Positions 1 through 9,114 of a stretch of DNA of 64,000 nt are shown here, in pieces. Position 1 is the first letter of the stretch, and the number at the start of each line of letters is the position of its first letter. The notes below the pieces were generated by a model, which searched no databases, had not been told where the DNA came from, and worked only from the letters and a program-made list of their open reading frames with translations. Source of the DNA: Rhodopirellula baltica SH 1 (GTDB taxonomy: Bacteria > Planctomycetota > Planctomycetia > Pirellulales > Pirellulaceae); NCBI RefSeq assembly GCF_000196115.1, contig NC_005027.1, positions 1,798,001-1,862,000 on the forward strand. Direction: 5' to 3'. The position numbers were made by a program, and so were the translations under genes.

Positions 1-194
1 ATCGGTACATTCGGCGGTTTCGATCAATCAGGAACGCCCCCGGTCGGAACTTTTATGGCCCCGGAGGGTTAGTTCGATACGGAACGAGACCATTTGCTCG
101 TCCGATCGCTTTTCCGGCAACTATCCTGGCAACCGAGTTTCCAGGCAAACGATTTTTACTTCGCCCAGCTCGGTCCCACATCTTATCTATCGAA
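1..194. other. Upstream region of the secretion operon, no gene seen
   Basis: No convincing coding frame is present. The short minus-strand frame here overlaps the next gene and has no recognisable motif. The stretch probably holds the promoter of the operon that follows, but I could not pick out a clear promoter hexamer pair. Confidence 0.4.
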
Positions 195-3143
195 ATGAAT
201 CGAATTGTTTCCAACGCGACGCAAGCCGCTAATGCTTGGTCAAACCGAGGATGCAACCCCGCGCAGGTGGAGGCTCGCTCTTTCCGGACTTCGCTTCGAA
301 GAGGCTTGTGTGCCAGGTGGGCCCTTCGCGGTGCCGCTTTGGCTGGGATGATCGTCCTTGGCTCGGGCGTTCAACCCGCCGCAGCCCAGGACGCCTCAAC
401 CCAAGAGGCCGCCGCACCTGATACCGCTGCCGCAAACGCAACGGTTGTCACGAACTCCGACAAGGAATTGCAATTCAATTTCTCAGGAGCACCTTGGGGC
501 GACGTCCTGCGCTGGTTCTCCGAGCAAGCTGATCTGTCGTTGCAGATGGACTCGGCACCCGCGGGAACGGTTAATTTCACCGATCCGACGCAAACATATT
601 CCGTCGGCGAAGGCCTGGACCTGATCAACCGTCTGCTGCTCGATCGCGGCTGGGCTGTGGTTCGTCGAGGACGCATGCTGCTGCTGGTCGATTTAGAAGC
701 GGAGAACGCGGAAAAGCTGATCAGCGAGATGGCTGAGTTGGTCACCCCGGACACGTTCGACCAACGCGGAAACAGCGACATCGTTCGATGCGTCTTTCCA
801 TTGGGAGGATTGTCGCCGGATGAAGCTCGCGAAGAGTTGTCGCAGATCATTGGGCCATGGGGACGCATCAATGTTTTGGCGGGAGCTCGCCAAGTCGTCG
901 TGACTGAAACGGTCGGAAAGCTGCGTATCATCGAGACGGTATTGTCCGCCGCCGAAGAAGCTCAATCCAGCGTCGTCGAAATCACGCTTCAACATCGTGC
1001 TGCGGAAGAAATTCTGGAGGTCGCGCGTCCGTTGGTTGGTTTGGAACCAGGCGAAAACCTTGGCGAAGACCTCCGTATCTCGGTTTCGTTTTACGGCGAC
1101 CGAGTTTTCGCGACTGGATCGCCCGCCAAGCTGTCGTTGCTGAAGAGCATCTTCACCAAAGCGGACAAGGCGATGCCTGGCAGCGAAGACGAGGAAGAGA
1201 TCGAAATCATCAAACCAGTGTTGAAAACGCACTCGGTTGCTTCCGCCAACCTGCAAACCGCTTTCGATGTGTTGCAAACGATGTTGGCCGGAACGCCGGA
1301 GACCCGCATCGCCTTGGACACCAAACGTGGCGTCATCGTTGCATCGGCTCGTCCCGATACTCAGCAATTGATCTCGGACACGATCGCGGAGCTCGAAGGT
1401 GACGGCGATAACTTTGCGATCATCAATCTGCGTCGCTTGGAACCTGCCAATGCTCTGCTGACCATTAACAAGTTCTTTGGCGTGACCGAAACGGGTGGCC
1501 AAGGTCCGACGGTGGATGGCGATCCAGAAACCGGACGTCTTTGGGTTCGCGGAACTGCCGCCCAAATCGAAACGGTCAAACGTCTGATCGACGAACTTGA
1601 AAACGATCCGTTGGCCGGTGGATTGGGCGAAAACGTTCGCGTGTTGCCGATGACCGGTTCGTCCGCGAATCAAACACTTCGGCAATTGGAAAGCTTGTGG
1701 CCAATGACCGGCCGTGAGAACCGTTTGCGAGTGATTGTTCCAACGTCCAGCGATGACGATCAACTACAAGATGGAAGCCGAGACACACAGCCAATCCGCC
1801 AGCAGTTTCAACGCGATTTGGATCAGGAAGCGTCTTGGAATCAAGGCGAAGCGAACGGCGAATACTTGGTGCGAGCCTTTGACGATCTGGACGTCAACGA
1901 ATCGGCTGGTTCTGAATCTGCGGATGACGAATCCGAAGGCGGAATCGCCGGGCCAAAATTGCTGCAAGATGATTCAGCCAATCCGCACGCTGGCGCGGAA
2001 ATTGTCGTTCAAATGACTCCTGCTGGATTGGTGATTGCATCCAAGGACAGCGAAGCTCTCGACGCTTTTGAGCAATTGCTCAGCTCCATCAGCACATCGT
2101 CGGGAATGGCCAGCGACTTGCCGACCATCTTTCGTTTGAAATACATCAAAGCCGATGTGGCCTCGGAATTGATCGCCAGCGTTCTGGGTGGATCGGAATC
2201 GTCTTCAGGATCGTTGACTGAATCCGTCATGGGCGGACTCGGCGGCGGAATGCTTGGCGGATTGCTGGGCATGGGCGGCGGTGGCGGAGAAGAGGTTTCC
2301 AGCAGCCGATCGATTTTGACCAGTCGCGGCAGCGTCAACATCGTTGCCGACGGTCACTTGAACTCATTGATTGTTCAGGCCAGTCCCGCGGACCTTGAAT
2401 TCATACGATTGGTGATTCGAGAAATCGACCAAGAAGAAAGCCCCGAGTTGGTACGGACGGTTCCGCAGCCCCGGTTAATTCCAGTGATTTACCAAGAGGC
2501 TTCGGACGTTTCCGCGATCGTGAAAGCCGTCTTTGCCGAGAAGATGTTCCAAGAACAGAGCAGTGGTGGCGGAGGTGGAGGCCGGCAGCCTTCTCCCGAA
2601 GACATCATCAACGCGTTCCGTGGGGGTCGCGGCGGACGAGGCGGCGGCGGTGCTGCTGAGAAGCCAAAGAGCGAACCGACGAAGATCATCGTTGCCGTGG
2701 ACGAACGCAGCAACGCTTTGGTCGTGACCGCCACACCACAAGACTTCCAGCAGGTCCAAGAACTCGTTGAGATTTTGGATCAACAAGGCATGGAACAAGA
2801 AGAACAGACCGTTGTGATGCCAATCGCAGGTGGCGTGCGTGCAGAAGTGTTACAACAAGCGTTGGAGTCGATGCTCGGCGTTAAAGCCACCACGGCAACA
2901 TCGACCAGCGGAGGTTCCAGCAGTGGATCAACCGGTTCATCCGGTTCGACACCCACCGGTTCGTCGCCTGAAGACATTCAGCGTCGAATTGAATTCTTCC
3001 GATCACGGTTCGGCGGTGGTGGTACCGGCGGTGGACCTACTGGAGGATTCGGTGGACGAGGCGGTACAACCGGACGCGGAGGTGGCGGAGACACAGGTCG
3101 CGGTGGTCGCGGCGGACAAACAGGCGGAGGACGAGGAAGATGA
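195..3143 (+). CDS. gspD: Secretin N-domain protein, GspD-like (type II secretion)
   Basis: A 982-residue exported protein related to the outer-membrane secretin GspD/PilQ. A long basic leader (about 40 residues) precedes a hydrophobic stretch and an AAAQ-D type cleavage site near residue 64. An N0-like domain (FNFSGAPWGDVLRWFSEQ, about residues 94-150) is followed by several repeats of the secretin N1/N2 type, for example around VVEITLQHRAAEEILEVARP, TIFRLKYIKADVASELI and LIPVIYQEASDVSAIVKAVF. The C-terminus is a Gly/Arg/Ser/Thr-rich low-complexity tail, with further Gly-rich linkers near residues 675-700 and 795-825. I do not see the conserved beta-barrel (secretin) domain or its usual signature, so pore formation by this protein alone is doubtful. 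It may be a periplasmic scaffold with a separate barrel partner. Its stop overlaps the start of gspE by 4 bases (ATGA). The start is the first ATG; the unusually long leader leaves it open. Confidence 0.8.
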   Translation: MNRIVSNATQAANAWSNRGCNPAQVEARSFRTSLRRGLCARWALRGAALAGMIVLGSGVQPAAAQDASTQEAAAPDTAAANATVVTNSDKELQFNFSGAPWGDVLRWFSEQADLSLQMDSAPAGTVNFTDPTQTYSVGEGLDLINRLLLDRGWAVVRRGRMLLLVDLEAENAEKLISEMAELVTPDTFDQRGNSDIVRCVFPLGGLSPDEAREELSQIIGPWGRINVLAGARQVVVTETVGKLRIIETVLSAAEEAQSSVVEITLQHRAAEEILEVARPLVGLEPGENLGEDLRISVSFYGDRVFATGSPAKLSLLKSIFTKADKAMPGSEDEEEIEIIKPVLKTHSVASANLQTAFDVLQTMLAGTPETRIALDTKRGVIVASARPDTQQLISDTIAELEGDGDNFAIINLRRLEPANALLTINKFFGVTETGGQGPTVDGDPETGRLWVRGTAAQIETVKRLIDELENDPLAGGLGENVRVLPMTGSSANQTLRQLESLWPMTGRENRLRVIVPTSSDDDQLQDGSRDTQPIRQQFQRDLDQEASWNQGEANGEYLVRAFDDLDVNESAGSESADDESEGGIAGPKLLQDDSANPHAGAEIVVQMTPAGLVIASKDSEALDAFEQLLSSISTSSGMASDLPTIFRLKYIKADVASELIASVLGGSESSSGSLTESVMGGLGGGMLGGLLGMGGGGGEEVSSSRSILTSRGSVNIVADGHLNSLIVQASPADLEFIRLVIREIDQEESPELVRTVPQPRLIPVIYQEASDVSAIVKAVFAEKMFQEQSSGGGGGGRQPSPEDIINAFRGGRGGRGGGGAAEKPKSEPTKIIVAVDERSNALVVTATPQDFQQVQELVEILDQQGMEQEEQTVVMPIAGGVRAEVLQQALESMLGVKATTATSTSGGSSSGSTGSSGSTPTGSSPEDIQRRIEFFRSRFGGGGTGGGPTGGFGGRGGTTGRGGGGDTGRGGRGGQTGGGRGR

Positions 3144-4831
3144 TCATGCATGCTGGCGAGATTCTGCAACGACGCGGATTGCTGACGCCCCAACAGTTGG
3201 AACAGAGCCGCAACGGTGACCCTCAATCGGTCGTCGACAACGCGGTGACCTTGGGGTACGTGTCGGCGCGAGATGCCCTGTCCGCGATTGCAGATGAGGT
3301 CGGCTTGGAATTTCGTGACCTTCGCACGTCGGAGATTGATCTGTCCGCTTTGGAGGGCTTCCCGCAAAAGCTGATCTATCGCCACTCCATGTTCCCGATC
3401 GGATGGGACGACGGTGCGTTGTTGGTTGCGACGGCGGATCCGTTTGATCTGTATCCACTCGATGAAGCTTGCGCAACGACCGGTAAAACGGTTGTTCCCG
3501 TCGTCGCCGAACGTGGCGAAATCAGTCGCTTGGTGAAGAAGCACCTCGGTGTCGGCAGCGAAACAGTCGAAGGGCTGGTCGCGGCTGCCGGCGACGAAGA
3601 AGTGGAACTGCTGGACGGCATCGAGACCGATGGCAGTGAACTGTCGGAGATGGCTCAAGAAGCGTCGGTCGTTCGGCTGGTCAATGAAATTTTGATCGAA
3701 GCCGTTGATTCGCGTGCCAGTGACATTCACATCGAATCTCAATCCGATGGTTTGGTCATTCGATACCGGATTGACGGAATCTTGCATCCGCAACCGGTTC
3801 CGCCCGAAATCAATCGTTTCCAAGCTGCGATCATCAGTCGTCTGAAGATCATGGCTCGATTGAACATCGCCGAAAAACGATTGCCTCAGGACGGCCGGAT
3901 CAAACTTCGAGTTCATGGACGCGAAGTCGACATTCGTCTCAGCGTGATTCCCATGATCCACGGCGAAGGCCTGGTCATGCGTGTTCTCGACAAATCATCG
4001 ATGGTGTTTGATCTTCAAGGACTTGGGATGTCCAAAGAGATCTATGACCGATTCAGCCAGTTGATCAAATTGCCGCACGGAATCGTGTTGGTCACCGGCC
4101 CGACGGGTAGTGGTAAAACGACGACGCTGTACAGCAGTTTGCTGGAGATCCGTAGTCCTGAGAACAAGATCATCACGACGGAAGATCCCGTTGAGTATCA
4201 GCTCGATGGAATCAACCAGATCCAAGTTCACTCTAAAATTGGACTGACATTCGCCGCGTCACTTCGAAGTATCCTGCGTCATGACCCGGACATCGTGCTG
4301 GTCGGGGAAATTCGTGACTTGGAAACCGCCGAGAATGCGACCCAAGCATCGTTGACCGGTCACATGGTGTTTAGCACCTTGCACACCAACGATGCGGCCG
4401 GTGCTTTCACTCGGATGGTCGATATGGGCGTTGAACCGTTCTTGGTTGCCGGAACGGTCGAAGCTGTGATGGCTCAACGATTGCTTCGGCGGTTGTGCCC
4501 TCATTGCAAGGAAGCCATCCGGCCTGATCGAGACGATTTGCCGAAGGATTTTCCTTGGGATGAAATTGAAGGCAAAGAAATCTACCGCAGCGTTGGTTGT
4601 CGTGAGTGCCGCAACGTTGGCTACTCCGGTCGTTTGGGGATCTACGAACTTCTCGTCAGCAGCGAGCAGATTCGCGAGATGGCTCAGAACCGCGCCAGCA
4701 GTTGGGACATTCGTCGCCAGGCGGTCAAGGAAGGCATGCGAACGCTTCGGATGGATGCCTGGGACAAAGTCGTTGCTGGTGTGACCAGTGTTGACGAAGT
4801 CCTTCGTGTGACAAAGGGCGAAGCTCTCTAG
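3140..4831 (+). CDS. gspE: Type II secretion/type IV pilus assembly ATPase GspE/PilB
   Basis: A 563-residue cytoplasmic hexameric ATPase that powers pseudopilus or pilus assembly. The N-terminal MshEN/GspE-N type domain covers about residues 5-140. The ATPase core has Walker A GPTGSGKTTT (residues 320-329) and the Asp/Walker B boxes around VLVGEIRD (about 386-393), followed by the His box STLHTNDAAGAFTR. A tetracysteine zinc site typical of GspE/PilB is present: CPHC (453-456) and CREC (487-490). The length is normal. ATG at 3140 overlaps the gspD stop (ATGA), indicating translational coupling; a second in-frame ATG two codons later (3146) is possible. It should act with the GspF platform encoded next. 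Confidence 0.95.
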   Translation: MIMHAGEILQRRGLLTPQQLEQSRNGDPQSVVDNAVTLGYVSARDALSAIADEVGLEFRDLRTSEIDLSALEGFPQKLIYRHSMFPIGWDDGALLVATADPFDLYPLDEACATTGKTVVPVVAERGEISRLVKKHLGVGSETVEGLVAAAGDEEVELLDGIETDGSELSEMAQEASVVRLVNEILIEAVDSRASDIHIESQSDGLVIRYRIDGILHPQPVPPEINRFQAAIISRLKIMARLNIAEKRLPQDGRIKLRVHGREVDIRLSVIPMIHGEGLVMRVLDKSSMVFDLQGLGMSKEIYDRFSQLIKLPHGIVLVTGPTGSGKTTTLYSSLLEIRSPENKIITTEDPVEYQLDGINQIQVHSKIGLTFAASLRSILRHDPDIVLVGEIRDLETAENATQASLTGHMVFSTLHTNDAAGAFTRMVDMGVEPFLVAGTVEAVMAQRLLRRLCPHCKEAIRPDRDDLPKDFPWDEIEGKEIYRSVGCRECRNVGYSGRLGIYELLVSSEQIREMAQNRASSWDIRRQAVKEGMRTLRMDAWDKVVAGVTSVDEVLRVTKGEAL

Positions 4832-4912
4832 TTCGTCGCCCAGGCTTCTCTTCGTCGATAAGCTTTTCCCTCTCCGCTACCAAGCCCGCCTGCTTCCCGC
4901 CTTTCGACAACC

Positions 4913-6127
4913 ATGCCAACGTTTCAATACACCGCACGAGACATGACCGGAAAGAGCGTCCAAGGATCGCTCGAAGCAGCGTCGCAGCGCGAAGCGACGT
5001 CGTTGCTGACCGGACGTGACTTGTTCCCGACCAAGATCGCGGAACAGACATCTGGTTCGGGTCTGTCGATCTTTGGTAAGAAACGAAAGAAGGTCAAAGG
5101 CCAAATCATGGCCACCTTCTATGGCCAGCTCGCCTCGTTGCTCCGCAGCGGTGTGCCGATGATCCGCTCGTTGACGATCCTGGGCGAACAATCCAGCACG
5201 CCGGTCCTCGGTGAAGTGCTCGCTGAAATTCGTGGACGAGTTGAAGACGGCGAACCAATCGGCGACACCATGTCTCGCTATCCGGGCGTCTTCAGCGATA
5301 TGGCGGTGAACATGGTTCGCGCCGGTACTGAAGGTGGTTTTCTCGAAGACGCTTTGGACCGCGTTGGCGTCTTCACTGAACTGCAAGAAGATCTAAAGGG
5401 TCGCACGGTCAGTGCGATGGCCTACCCGGTTTTCTTGTTCACGATCGGCAGTGTGGTGATCTCCGCTCTGTTGGTGTTCTTCGTTCCCAAATTCGACATG
5501 CTGTTTGATCGGCTGCGTCAAAAGGGTGAGATGCCTGCGATGACGGAAGCGTTGTTGAGCTTCAGCAACTTCCTTCAAGGCTATGGTTGGATCTTGATCG
5601 TTTTGGCGGTGGGGCTGATCATCTTTTTCCGTCAACAAATGCAGACCGAACGCGGGCAAGACATCTTCGACAAGGTGAAGTTGAAAGTCCCGGTATTGGG
5701 CGACATTTTGATGAACCTTTCGGTCGCACGATTTTGTCGTGTGCTGGGAACCTTGCTGGCCAACGGTGTTCCGATTCTGAAGTCGCTCGATATCAGTCGG
5801 ACGGCGACCGGCAACCGTTTGCTCAGCCAATCGATTGCAGACGCGAGTGAAAACATCCGCAGCGGTGAAAGCCTAGCGAAACCGCTTCGTCAGTCGGGGT
5901 ATTTTCCGATTTCTGTTGTCGAGATGATCAGCGTCGGCGAAGAGAGCAACTCTTTGGACCGAGTGCTTCCGGAAATCGCTGACTCGTTGGAAAAGCGAAC
6001 GTTTCGGCGATTGGATTTGTTCGTGCGATTGCTCGAACCAATCATGTTGCTCGTGATGGCGATTCTGGTTCTCGCCGTTGTGATGGCGTTGCTAGTACCC
6101 GTCCTCAAGAGCAGCACCAGTCTCTAA
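4913..6127 (+). CDS. gspF: Type II secretion inner-membrane platform protein GspF/PilC
   Basis: A 404-residue inner-membrane protein that anchors the assembly ATPase. Two repeats of the T2SSF domain are visible (about residues 65-190 and 270-395), each with the family pattern FYGQLASLLRSGVPMIRSL or FCRVLGTLLANGVPILKSL. Three hydrophobic segments lie near residues 165-190, 225-242 and 375-400. It follows gspE by about 80 bases in the same orientation and completes a gspD-gspE-gspF operon. No pseudopilin (gspG) gene is adjacent, so pseudopilins must be encoded elsewhere. Length and domain order are normal. Confidence 0.93.
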   Translation: MPTFQYTARDMTGKSVQGSLEAASQREATSLLTGRDLFPTKIAEQTSGSGLSIFGKKRKKVKGQIMATFYGQLASLLRSGVPMIRSLTILGEQSSTPVLGEVLAEIRGRVEDGEPIGDTMSRYPGVFSDMAVNMVRAGTEGGFLEDALDRVGVFTELQEDLKGRTVSAMAYPVFLFTIGSVVISALLVFFVPKFDMLFDRLRQKGEMPAMTEALLSFSNFLQGYGWILIVLAVGLIIFFRQQMQTERGQDIFDKVKLKVPVLGDILMNLSVARFCRVLGTLLANGVPILKSLDISRTATGNRLLSQSIADASENIRSGESLAKPLRQSGYFPISVVEMISVGEESNSLDRVLPEIADSLEKRTFRRLDLFVRLLEPIMLLVMAILVLAVVMALLVPVLKSSTSL

Positions 6128-6150
6128 TCGGACACCGCTTCTAAGTCTTC

Positions 6151-6194
6151 GCCGATTTTTGATCGGCCACGGTTCCATCCGAAACAACCGTGGC
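6151..6194. terminator. Hairpins between convergent gspF and araC genes
   Basis: Two consecutive hairpins lie 24 bases past the gspF stop. One has stem GCCGAT/ATCGGC (6151-6167); the second has a perfect 9-bp stem GCCACGGTT/AACCGTGGC (6166-6174 with 6186-6194). There is no strong T tract. Placement between converging genes suggests a bidirectional terminator. Confidence 0.5.
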
Positions 6195-6251
6195 GAATGC
6201 CAATCGGCTAAAAGGACTGTGGGACGACGGTCGTCGTGCAACGTCTCTGAA

Positions 6252-7121
6252 TCATCGATGGTTGAAACGGCATTCTTTCCGGAAACCGCGAGGTGTCATG
6301 CCGGTGGTTTCTTTGAACGCTCGATTGAAACGACTCAGTGAGTCAAAGCCGGCCGCGAAGGCGATGTCGATGATTTGATCATTGCTGGAGATCAGCAGTC
6401 GTTGAGCTTCGGCAACGCGATGACGTGTGATCAATCCATTCAGCGTCAATCCAAACGTCTTTCGGAACAAGGTCGATGCGTAGTCCGGATGAAGGTCAAC
6501 GCATTCGGCGATGTCTTTGATTTGCAATCTGGATTTGAAGTTGCGAGCGATGTGACATGCCATCAACTCGGCTTTGGCGAGGTTCGGCGACGAGTTTCTC
6601 AGTCGCGCTTCGCGGTCGTCAGAGGACAAGGCCGGGTTTTTGAAATACGATCGCGCTAACCGCAGCAGTCGCGCCTTCAGTTCTAACAACACAAATTCAC
6701 GCGTGTCTTCCGGATCAATCGACACGTCTGAATGCCATTGTTCGAATAGAAACTTGTCTCGCACGGCCGTCTTTGGATCCGATTTTCCCGACAAGACGTT
6801 ACCGAGAATCAGTTGGGTCTGAAGACTTTCGGGAAGTCCCCATTGCAGGAACCAACCAAAGGGAATCGTGATGACGTAGTAATGCGTCACATCACGAAAC
6901 TCGATGATCTGGTGCGGAACCGCGGCCCAGAAAAGTGTGAGCGTGTGCGCGTCGACCGTGATCCGATTGCCGCCAATCAAGTAGGTCAGCGATCCGGAAT
7001 CGAGAAAGTTGATCTCGATTTCATCGTGTCGGTCTGGACGAGGCATTGGGACCGGTTCCCAAACCTCACACGTGAAGCCGTAAGGTGCGAACTCGGGTCT
7101 CTGTGTGTCAAAATGTTGCAT
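6252..7121 (-). CDS. AraC-family transcriptional regulator
   Basis: A 289-residue regulator with an N-terminal cupin-like effector-binding domain (about residues 15-140) and a C-terminal pair of helix-turn-helix motifs of the AraC/XylS type (about residues 185-285). The second HTH shows the family pattern IIDIAFAAGFDSLSRFNRAF followed by GMTPRGFRK. The start is an ATG at 7121. It is divergently transcribed from the zinc alcohol dehydrogenase and the ribose cluster, about 210 bases apart, so it is the natural candidate regulator of that cluster. The effector is not evident; a sugar is usual for this domain arrangement. Confidence 0.9.
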   Translation of the reverse strand: MQHFDTQRPEFAPYGFTCEVWEPVPMPRPDRHDEIEINFLDSGSLTYLIGGNRITVDAHTLTLFWAAVPHQIIEFRDVTHYYVITIPFGWFLQWGLPESLQTQLILGNVLSGKSDPKTAVRDKFLFEQWHSDVSIDPEDTREFVLLELKARLLRLARSYFKNPALSSDDREARLRNSSPNLAKAELMACHIARNFKSRLQIKDIAECVDLHPDYASTLFRKTFGLTLNGLITRHRVAEAQRLLISSNDQIIDIAFAAGFDSLSRFNRAFKETTGMTPRGFRKECRFNHR

Positions 7122-7332
7122 TATCTAAGAATAGTGCAAGTCAGGCGAGCTTTCGAGGGAGATTGTGCGAATTCCTGGTGTATCGTGACGCCTGAAATTG
7201 ATCAACGCTGAGTCGTTCAATCTTCCTGTCAGTTCTTAGCCCTACTTTGGTTGGCGATTGACATTGATGGCGGAACCGACCGACGCAGCCAACATACGTC
7301 CTCCTTTTCAGAAATCAGTTAGGACTTCATTG
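7122..7332. promoter_or_regulatory. Divergent intergenic region, araC / alcohol dehydrogenase
   Basis: This 211-base region separates divergent genes and must carry promoters for both, and probably the AraC binding sites. I found no repeated half-sites that I would assign as an operator. The leftward part of the dehydrogenase frame (TTG at 7258, ATG at 7267) extends into it but lacks family similarity. Confidence 0.4.
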
Positions 7333-8502
7333 ATGAGTGTAGCGAAACCCGAGTCGGTACGTGCAGTTGCGATGACGGCACCCGGTGCCACAGAGATGCG
7401 CACCTATCCGTATCCCACAGTGGATCACGACTCGGCCATTTTGAAAGTCGACATGTCCGGCATCTGTGGCACTGACCGGCACATCTTCAAAGGAGAAGCA
7501 TCAGAGCTTCGTGGTAAATCAATTTTCCCGTATGTGGGCGGTCACGAGGTGATCGGCACAATCGTCGAGATTGGTGACAACGCCGCGAAGGTGATGGACT
7601 ACGACAAGCAACCTTTGCAAGTCGGTGATCGAGTCGCGATTGCGGTCGAGGTGAACTGTGGTCACTGCTTCTATTGCCGCAAGCACTACAACAACACAAC
7701 TTGCCTCAATCAAATCCAAGCCTACGGTTTGCATCCCAATGCGGACACACTCCCTTACCTGAGAGGCGGGTTTGCCGAGTACATCTTCATTCGGCCGGGC
7801 ACTCATCTGTTCAAGGTGCCGGATGAAATGTCGACGGACGTCGCCGTCTTCGTCGAAGAAATGGCCGTTGCGTATCACAGTTTGGCTCGTGCGGCCGGAC
7901 CATTTGCCCCGGTGAACGAAGGCTTCGGGCCAGGCAACTCGGTGGCGGTGCTTGGCAATGGGCCCCTTGGAATTTTGCACGGCATCATGGCCAGCATCCA
8001 CGGCGCTGGGTTGCGAATTGCAACGGACCTGTCCGATTTGCGATTGGAGAAAGCAAAGAACCTCTACGCGGATGTCACCATCAATGCGGCCAAGGTTTCG
8101 ACCGATGAACGCATTGAACAGGTGAAAGACATGACCGAAGGCGTCGGACCTGATCTGGTGATTGAATCAGCAGGTGAACCCGAAGCGTTCATCGAAGCAC
8201 TCCGGATGGTGCGGAAGGGAGGCACCGTCATCGAAGTTGGCAACTGGGTTGATCTCGGCAAACCAGTCGCACTCGACGTGATGCGACACATCAGTTCGAA
8301 GAACTTGCACATCCATTCGGTGTTCCACTGCGGAACGGATTGGCGTCCGGTGCTGAACATTCTGCACCAACAATCCGATCGCTACGACTTCCCATCCTTG
8401 ATCACACATCGATTCGGATTGGATGAGTTGGTGGACAAGTTCGGAACGGTCACCAACTTCGACGAATGCTGTAAAATCGAAGTGATTCCGCACAAAAGCT
8501 GA
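7333..8502 (+). CDS. Zinc-dependent medium-chain alcohol/polyol dehydrogenase
   Basis: A 389-residue MDR-family dehydrogenase from the ATG at 7333, which puts the family start MSVAKPESVRAVAM at the N-terminus; upstream in-frame TTG/ATG codons add 22-25 residues without similarity. Catalytic zinc ligands are Cys45 (GICGTDRH) and the His of GGHEVIG; the structural zinc lobe is the four-Cys pattern in CGHCFYCRKHYNNTTC. The nucleotide-binding Rossmann motif is VAVLGNGPLG. Such enzymes oxidise secondary alcohols or sugar alcohols with NAD(P). It lies between the AraC gene and the ribose transporter genes, which suggests a polyol or sugar substrate, but the substrate cannot be read from the sequence. 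Confidence 0.88.
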   Translation: MSVAKPESVRAVAMTAPGATEMRTYPYPTVDHDSAILKVDMSGICGTDRHIFKGEASELRGKSIFPYVGGHEVIGTIVEIGDNAAKVMDYDKQPLQVGDRVAIAVEVNCGHCFYCRKHYNNTTCLNQIQAYGLHPNADTLPYLRGGFAEYIFIRPGTHLFKVPDEMSTDVAVFVEEMAVAYHSLARAAGPFAPVNEGFGPGNSVAVLGNGPLGILHGIMASIHGAGLRIATDLSDLRLEKAKNLYADVTINAAKVSTDERIEQVKDMTEGVGPDLVIESAGEPEAFIEALRMVRKGGTVIEVGNWVDLGKPVALDVMRHISSKNLHIHSVFHCGTDWRPVLNILHQQSDRYDFPSLITHRFGLDELVDKFGTVTNFDECCKIEVIPHKS

Positions 8503-8664
8503 GCCGTTTTGGCGGGTCTTTGCCTGATGATTGGGAGCCTTCGTTTCCGCATCGTTTTGTCGCTTCGCCTAGAAGTGGCCGACCCGTGTTCAGCGGTCTG
8601 AACCGAGCCATTCTCAACACGAATCGAACCTCCTGTCTCATCATCTGAATCTTTCGCGAAATTC

Positions 8665-9072
8665 ATGAAACGCACCCGACTACTCAACAGCGAACTGAGC
8701 TACGAAATCAGTCGGATCGGGCACACCGCATCGATCACGTTGTGTGATGCCGGGTTGCCGATTCCTTCCGGAGTGAAGCGGATTGATTTGGCGATCGAGG
8801 AAGGGTATCCGACATTCTTGCGTACGCTGGATGCAATCTTAAGCGAGTTGAAGGTGGAGGAGATCGTGATTGCAAGCGAAATTCATGACCACAACCAAAT
8901 GTTGTTTGAGCAAATGATGAAACTCTTCGAAGCTCATCGAATGGCACCGAAGATCACGGAGGTTTCGCATGTGGAATTCAAGCAACGAACACAGGCCAGC
9001 GAGGCGATCGTTCGCACCGGGGAATGCACCCCGTATGCGAACGTCATCCTCAAGTCCGGCGTTGTTTTTTGA
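8665..9072 (+). CDS. rbsD: D-ribose pyranase RbsD
   Basis: A 135-residue protein of the RbsD/FucU family, which interconverts pyranose and furanose forms of ribose (or fucose) so that the kinase gets its furanose substrate. The N-terminal signature GHTASITLCDAGLPIP places His20 and Asp28 at the positions of the catalytic residues of RbsD. The C-terminal segment RTGECTPYANVIL matches the family's end. It starts the ribose gene series 162 bases after the dehydrogenase, with rbsB following at 42 bases. Confidence 0.92.
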   Translation: MKRTRLLNSELSYEISRIGHTASITLCDAGLPIPSGVKRIDLAIEEGYPTFLRTLDAILSELKVEEIVIASEIHDHNQMLFEQMMKLFEAHRMAPKITEVSHVEFKQRTQASEAIVRTGECTPYANVILKSGVVF

Positions 9073-9114
9073 CGTCGAAGTTATCCCCAACAACTTTTGA
9101 TCGAGACATTATTG

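Noticed and set aside
693-1763. Long minus-strand open frame inside gspD
   Set aside because: It lies antisense to a gene with clear family signatures and has no motif or start signal of its own.
2978-3961. Minus-strand frame spanning the gspD/gspE junction
   Set aside because: It crosses two genes on the opposite strand; its Pro-rich part is only the complement of the Gly-rich tail.
7258-7332. Longer N-terminus for the alcohol dehydrogenase
   Set aside because: The added residues lack similarity, and the ATG at 7333 gives the normal family N-terminus.
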